DNA of 64,000 bases, from the NCBI GenBank assembly GCA_028281025.1, contig JANQKR010000027.1:62001-126000 (forward strand). The letters run 5' to 3'. The first letter of the stretch is position 1; each line of letters opens with the position of its first letter. Source of the stretch: Croceivirga sp. GTDB taxonomy: Bacteria; Bacteroidota; Bacteroidia; Flavobacteriales; Flavobacteriaceae. Positions 60,935-64,000 of this stretch are shown here, one piece after another. Both the position numbers and the translations under genes were made by a program. Under the pieces are notes generated by a model that saw only the letters and a program-made list of their open reading frames with translations, searched no databases and was not told the origin of the DNA.

Positions 60935-62491
60935 ATGACACAAAAAATTGGTTTTTTACTATTGCTTTTTGGCTTCTTTGTAAGCTGCAATCCAAAGCCT
61001 GAAGCGGAAAAGTTGCCTCGTATCGCCATTGCGGGAATTGGCATTGAATCCAGCACTTTTTCCCCAGCCAGAACACATGAGGAAGCTTTTCATGCGAGGA
61101 TTGGGGATTCCATTTTTGGTCGTTATCCTTTTTTTGATGAAGACACCGATATTAGAAAACGAGCGGAATGGATTCCTACCTTTCTTGGCAAATCCCTTCC
61201 CGGTGGAATGGTGACCAGGGAAGCCTACGAGTCCATGGTATCCAAGACCTTGACGATGCTCAAGGAAAATGGTCCCTATGATGGACTGTGGTTTGATATT
61301 CATGGGGCAATGAGCGTAGAAGACCTGGAAGATGCCGAGGGCGATTTGATAGCGCGCATCCGAGAGGTCATCGGTACCGAAGTATTAGTTTCCACCTCAA
61401 TGGATTTGCACGGTAATGTTTCCCAAAAATTGGCCAAACATAGCGACCTGATCACTTGCTATAGGATGGCTCCCCATGAAGATGCCCTGGAATCCAAGGC
61501 GCGTTCCATTACCAACTTGTTGGACCGATTGGAAAATGGAATGGGAAAGCCCAGATACAAAGCCTGGATACCTGTACCCATCCTTTTACCGGGTGAAAAG
61601 ACCAGTACCCGAATAGAGCCTGGCAAAGGGCTCTATGCGCAAATACCATCCGTGGAATCCAAAGAAGGTGTTATCGACGCAGCCATCTGGGTTGGCTATG
61701 CTTGGGCAGATGAATCCCGAAACCATGCGGTGGTCATGGTCACTGGGGATGATAAGGAGGAAGTTATACAGGGAGCGGAACAACTGGCCCAAAGTTTTTG
61801 GGATGTCCGCCACGAGTTTGCATTCGTGGCACCCACCACAAGCTTTGAAGAAAGTATGGGCCTAGCTTTAAAAAGTGATCAACAACCGTACATCATTAGT
61901 GATATGGGTGACAATCCAACCGCAGGAGGTGCGGGCGATGTTACTTGGACACTGCGGGAAATCCTATCAAAAAAGGAATTTAAGGATGGAGCAGGTCCAT
62001 CATTGATCTATGCATCCATTCCTGGACCTGAACTTATTGAACAGGCGCTAAAAGTAGGTGTTGGAGGTACGGTAAATGCAAAAGTTGGTGCCGCCGTGGA
62101 TAGTCGCTTCGCCCCTCCCCTGGCCCTGGAAGGGAGTGTAACCGCAATTAAGGAGGGAGATCGTGATGCCGAAACTGAGGTAGTGGTGAAAGCAGGAAGC
62201 GTCCATGTCATTGTTACCAAAAAAAGAAAACCGTACCACCATGAAAGTGATTTTATCGAACTGGGATTGGACCCTAGAACAACGGACATCTTAGTGGTAA
62301 AAATTGGCTACCTGGTTCCCGAGTTATACGATATGAGAGGGGATTGGACCATGGCACTTACTCCCGGTGGTGTGGATCAGGATTTGGAACGATTGGGCCA
62401 TAAAAATATTAAAAGGCCTATGTTTCCGTTGGATCTGGACATGGAAGACCCTGACTTACGCGCGAGGTTGATTCCTGCATCAAATGAGTAG
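60935..62491 (+). CDS. M81-family (MlrC-like) metallopeptidase, lipoprotein
   Basis: A 518-residue protein with lipobox FVSC (Cys18). M81 features: IAIAGIGIESSTFSPARTHE, GLWFDIHGAMSVEDLEDAEG, STSMDLHGNVSQ, CYRMAPHEDALES and ISDMGDNPTAGGAGDVTW, with metal ligands Asp and His spread over IHGAM and DLHGN. Family includes microcystinase C, which cleaves linear peptides. Here it probably degrades small or D-peptides on the periplasmic face of a membrane. A TATATTTA box lies about 30 bases upstream. Confidence 0.93.
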   Translation: MTQKIGFLLLLFGFFVSCNPKPEAEKLPRIAIAGIGIESSTFSPARTHEEAFHARIGDSIFGRYPFFDEDTDIRKRAEWIPTFLGKSLPGGMVTREAYESMVSKTLTMLKENGPYDGLWFDIHGAMSVEDLEDAEGDLIARIREVIGTEVLVSTSMDLHGNVSQKLAKHSDLITCYRMAPHEDALESKARSITNLLDRLENGMGKPRYKAWIPVPILLPGEKTSTRIEPGKGLYAQIPSVESKEGVIDAAIWVGYAWADESRNHAVVMVTGDDKEEVIQGAEQLAQSFWDVRHEFAFVAPTTSFEESMGLALKSDQQPYIISDMGDNPTAGGAGDVTWTLREILSKKEFKDGAGPSLIYASIPGPELIEQALKVGVGGTVNAKVGAAVDSRFAPPLALEGSVTAIKEGDRDAETEVVVKAGSVHVIVTKKRKPYHHESDFIELGLDPRTTDILVVKIGYLVPELYDMRGDWTMALTPGGVDQDLERLGHKNIKRPMFPLDLDMEDPDLRARLIPASNE

Positions 62492-62493
62492 TT

Positions 62494-63147
62494 TTACACG
62501 GTAACCGCTTGATTGAGGTATCGTCTAAAAGGGAGCATTTCTTTATAGACCTCGATAAGAAATGCTTCAAAGTCACCATTGAGTACCATATCCGTGGAAA
62601 ATTCCATGGCTACCGCAAAGGTCTTATGTCGTAACAGATCAATATGGGGATGGTCATTGGAAAAGCCTTTGGGCGCGGATTTTAGTTTTTCGTCCTCATA
62701 CAACCCTCCAAAACGTTCCTTGAAGTCTTTTTTGTCCAGGATTTTCTTCAGCTCTTCCCCATCATAGTCAATGGCCTCCCTAATACTTCGCAATCGTTTG
62801 GCATCGGGTCGCCATAATCCCCCCGCGAACATGGAACGTTCAATCCCCACTTCCACATAAAAGTCGCCCGTACCGGGGCGTTTATCAAATCCTGCACCAA
62901 AATGATCTTTATAAATCGGTTTATTGGGATGGAACATAAGGTTGTTATTGATCCTATTGATGCCTTTTTTACCCGGCGTATCATAGTAATCATCATCCAT
63001 GGTCGCCAATTTGGCGTTCATCCTGTCCAACCAACCAATGTAATCGTCACGGACCTCCTTGTACCATTTCCGATTGGCATCCATCCATTCCTTGGTGTTG
63101 TTCTTTTGTAGTTCTTTAAGGAAGTTGACCAGGTTTTTGAAGTTCAT
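62494..63147 (-). CDS. DUF2461 family protein
   Basis: A 217-residue cytosolic protein. Typical DUF2461 segments: LVNFLKELQKNNTKEWMDAN, WYKEVRDDYIGWLDRM, RINNNLMFHPNKPIYKDHFG, FYVEVGIERSMFAGGLWRPD. Function unknown. ATG 63147 is used; a TTG nine bases earlier is not needed. It is convergent with the M81 gene (2-base gap), and the 7-base-period repeat at 63310-63369 lies upstream of its start. Confidence 0.9.
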   Translation of the reverse strand: MNFKNLVNFLKELQKNNTKEWMDANRKWYKEVRDDYIGWLDRMNAKLATMDDDYYDTPGKKGINRINNNLMFHPNKPIYKDHFGAGFDKRPGTGDFYVEVGIERSMFAGGLWRPDAKRLRSIREAIDYDGEELKKILDKKDFKERFGGLYEDEKLKSAPKGFSNDHPHIDLLRHKTFAVAMEFSTDMVLNGDFEAFLIEVYKEMLPFRRYLNQAVTV

Positions 63148-63309
63148 GGGGCGCAAGTTCTAAATACGAAATTAGAAATACAAAATTAGAAATAGTAAAG
63201 GAGTCTTTTAAGGTGAAGGACCTGAATCCAGATTTGCGGTTGCTATTCGTAGTCCCTTTCCAGATTCATGGGTAAAATCCCCACCAACATTGGAAAGTCA
63301 ATTTTATGG

Positions 63310-63369
63310 CAGGACTTCCAACTTCCAACTTCCAACTTCGAACTTTAAACTTTGAACTTTGAACTCTAA
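63310..63369. repeat. Short heptanucleotide repeat
   Basis: Eight 7-base units ACTTCCA, ACTTCCA, ACTTCCA, ACTTCGA, ACTTTAA, ACTTTGA, ACTTTGA, ACTCTAA run between the TIGR00266 gene stop and the DUF2461 gene start. Unit shape ACTTYRA. A further weak direct repeat AAATTAGAAATA lies at about 63170-63195. Confidence 0.8.
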
Positions 63370-64000
63370 AACCCCCTATCTCCCATGGCGATATCACCCA
63401 AAGTACCTAAAATACTTCCTTCACCTTTGTCCTTGCCCCCTCTGGGTACGGCCGCCAATACACGCCCGGCCAATCTACTAAAGGGCAGGGATTGGATATA
63501 CACTGTTCCAGGTCCCCTCAAAGTGGCAAAAAACAAGCCTTCACCACCAAAAACGGTATTTTTTATCCCGCCTACAAACTCAATATTGTAATCCACATCT
63601 TTGGTAAAACCAACAATACAGCCCGTATCCACCTTCAGTACCTCGCCAGGGGCCAGGGTCTTTTTGGCCAGCGTTCCTCCCGCATGGACAAAAGCCAGTC
63701 CATCGCCTTCCAACTTCTGCATAATGAATCCTTCCCCTCCAAAAAGGCCTCGACCCAATCGTTTTGAAAATTCAATGCCTACGGTCACCCCTTTGGCAGC
63801 ACATAAAAAGGCATCCTTCTGGCAGACGAATTTCCCGCCGACTTCGGACAAATCTATGGGAACTATCTTTCCAGGGTAGGGAGAGGCAAAGCTGACCTGC
63901 TTTTTGGCCTGTCCAATATTTAGAAAAGCCGTCATAAAAAGACTTTCCCCGGTCAGTAAACGTTTTCCTGCTGAAAACAGTTTCCCCAACACTCCGGATT
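63366..64000 (-). CDS. TIGR00266/AIM24-family protein, 5' end outside window
   Basis: The visible 211 codons encode the C-terminal part of a TIGR00266 protein: [72 protein letters not shown]. About the first 50 residues (usual start before MSG) are missing because the frame continues past the right edge. The fold is a double-stranded helix barrel related to mitochondrial AIM24; function unknown, likely membrane or surface associated. The apparent start at 63992 is internal. Confidence 0.92.
   Translation of the reverse strand, partial: SGVLGKLFSAGKRLLTGESLFMTAFLNIGQAKKQVSFASPYPGKIVPIDLSEVGGKFVCQKDAFLCAAKGVTVGIEFSKRLGRGLFGGEGFIMQKLEGDGLAFVHAGGTLAKKTLAPGEVLKVDTGCIVGFTKDVDYNIEFVGGIKNTVFGGEGLFFATLRGPGTVYIQSLPFSRLAGRVLAAVPRGGKDKGEGSILGTLGDIAMGDRGF

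Overview
The window comes from a member of the Bacteroidota, most likely a marine Flavobacteriaceae of the Muricauda/Maribacter/Robiginitalea kind. This rests on protein families (2TM proteins, LETM1-related biofilm protein, DUF6090, DUF2490, LytTR/LytS pairs, tricorn-like S41 proteases, lipoprotein superoxide dismutase), on the lack of Shine-Dalgarno sequences, on short intergenic gaps and on moderate G+C. No rRNA, tRNA, CRISPR array or insertion sequence was recognised. About 66 genes are supported; the first (trehalose-phosphatase) and the last (TIGR00266/AIM24 family) run off the window.

Layout. 1-11.1 kb: a close-packed plus-strand run with the end of an OtsB-type phosphatase, a propeller/SnoaL protein, a TMEM175-like channel, M28 and M1 peptidases, an arginase-family enzyme, a nitrilase, a GNAT acetyltransferase, a zinc alcohol dehydrogenase, an M20 peptidase and a YdeI protein. 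11.1-20.7 kb: minus-strand tricorn-like protease, DUF1272 plus MFS transporter, a long heptanucleotide array, then a four-gene operon (GntP permease, RidA, D-serine dehydratase/D-threonine aldolase type enzyme, M19 dipeptidase) that reads as a D-amino-acid pathway. 20.8-36.9 kb: mixed housekeeping and envelope genes, including a giant BNR-repeat secreted protein, a hairpin element, an alpha/beta hydrolase-OsmC fusion, an exported superoxide dismutase, a YbbA/YbbP-type ABC exporter divergent from a TesA-type esterase, OmpW, DUF547 and the LETM1-related protein.

37.0-46.4 kb is the most striking part. Six tandem genes for small 2TM proteins sit upstream of a LytTR response regulator. A LytS-type histidine kinase nearby carries a seventh copy of the same 2TM domain fused to its C-terminus and is paired with a secreted TPR-like protein. 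A plus-strand, AT-rich tail-fibre-like gene lies between the two halves. Upstream of the 2TM operon, the TPR-kinase operon and a TonB-dependent receptor gene, I find the same tandem direct repeat with an exact 21-base period, the geometry expected of a LytTR operator. I propose that these form one regulon: kinase plus 2TM membrane proteins sense an envelope state, the LytTR regulator binds the repeats, and an outer-membrane receptor is among the targets. The repeats are seen directly; the regulon is inference.

46.6-64 kb: a secreted protein with duplicated halves, a class C beta-lactamase-like hydrolase, a D-aminoacylase-like lipoprotein, an unannotated 38-residue membrane protein, an S9 peptidase, DUF6090, PaiB-like protein, DUF2141, an OxyR with its cysteine pair at residues 199 and 208, PBP4-type carboxypeptidase, MsrA/NudK/DUF4406/Crp cluster, an M81 lipoprotein, DUF2461 and the truncated TIGR00266 protein. 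Overall the region is rich in exported peptide- and D-amino-acid-handling enzymes, several with unusual metal-ligand positions.
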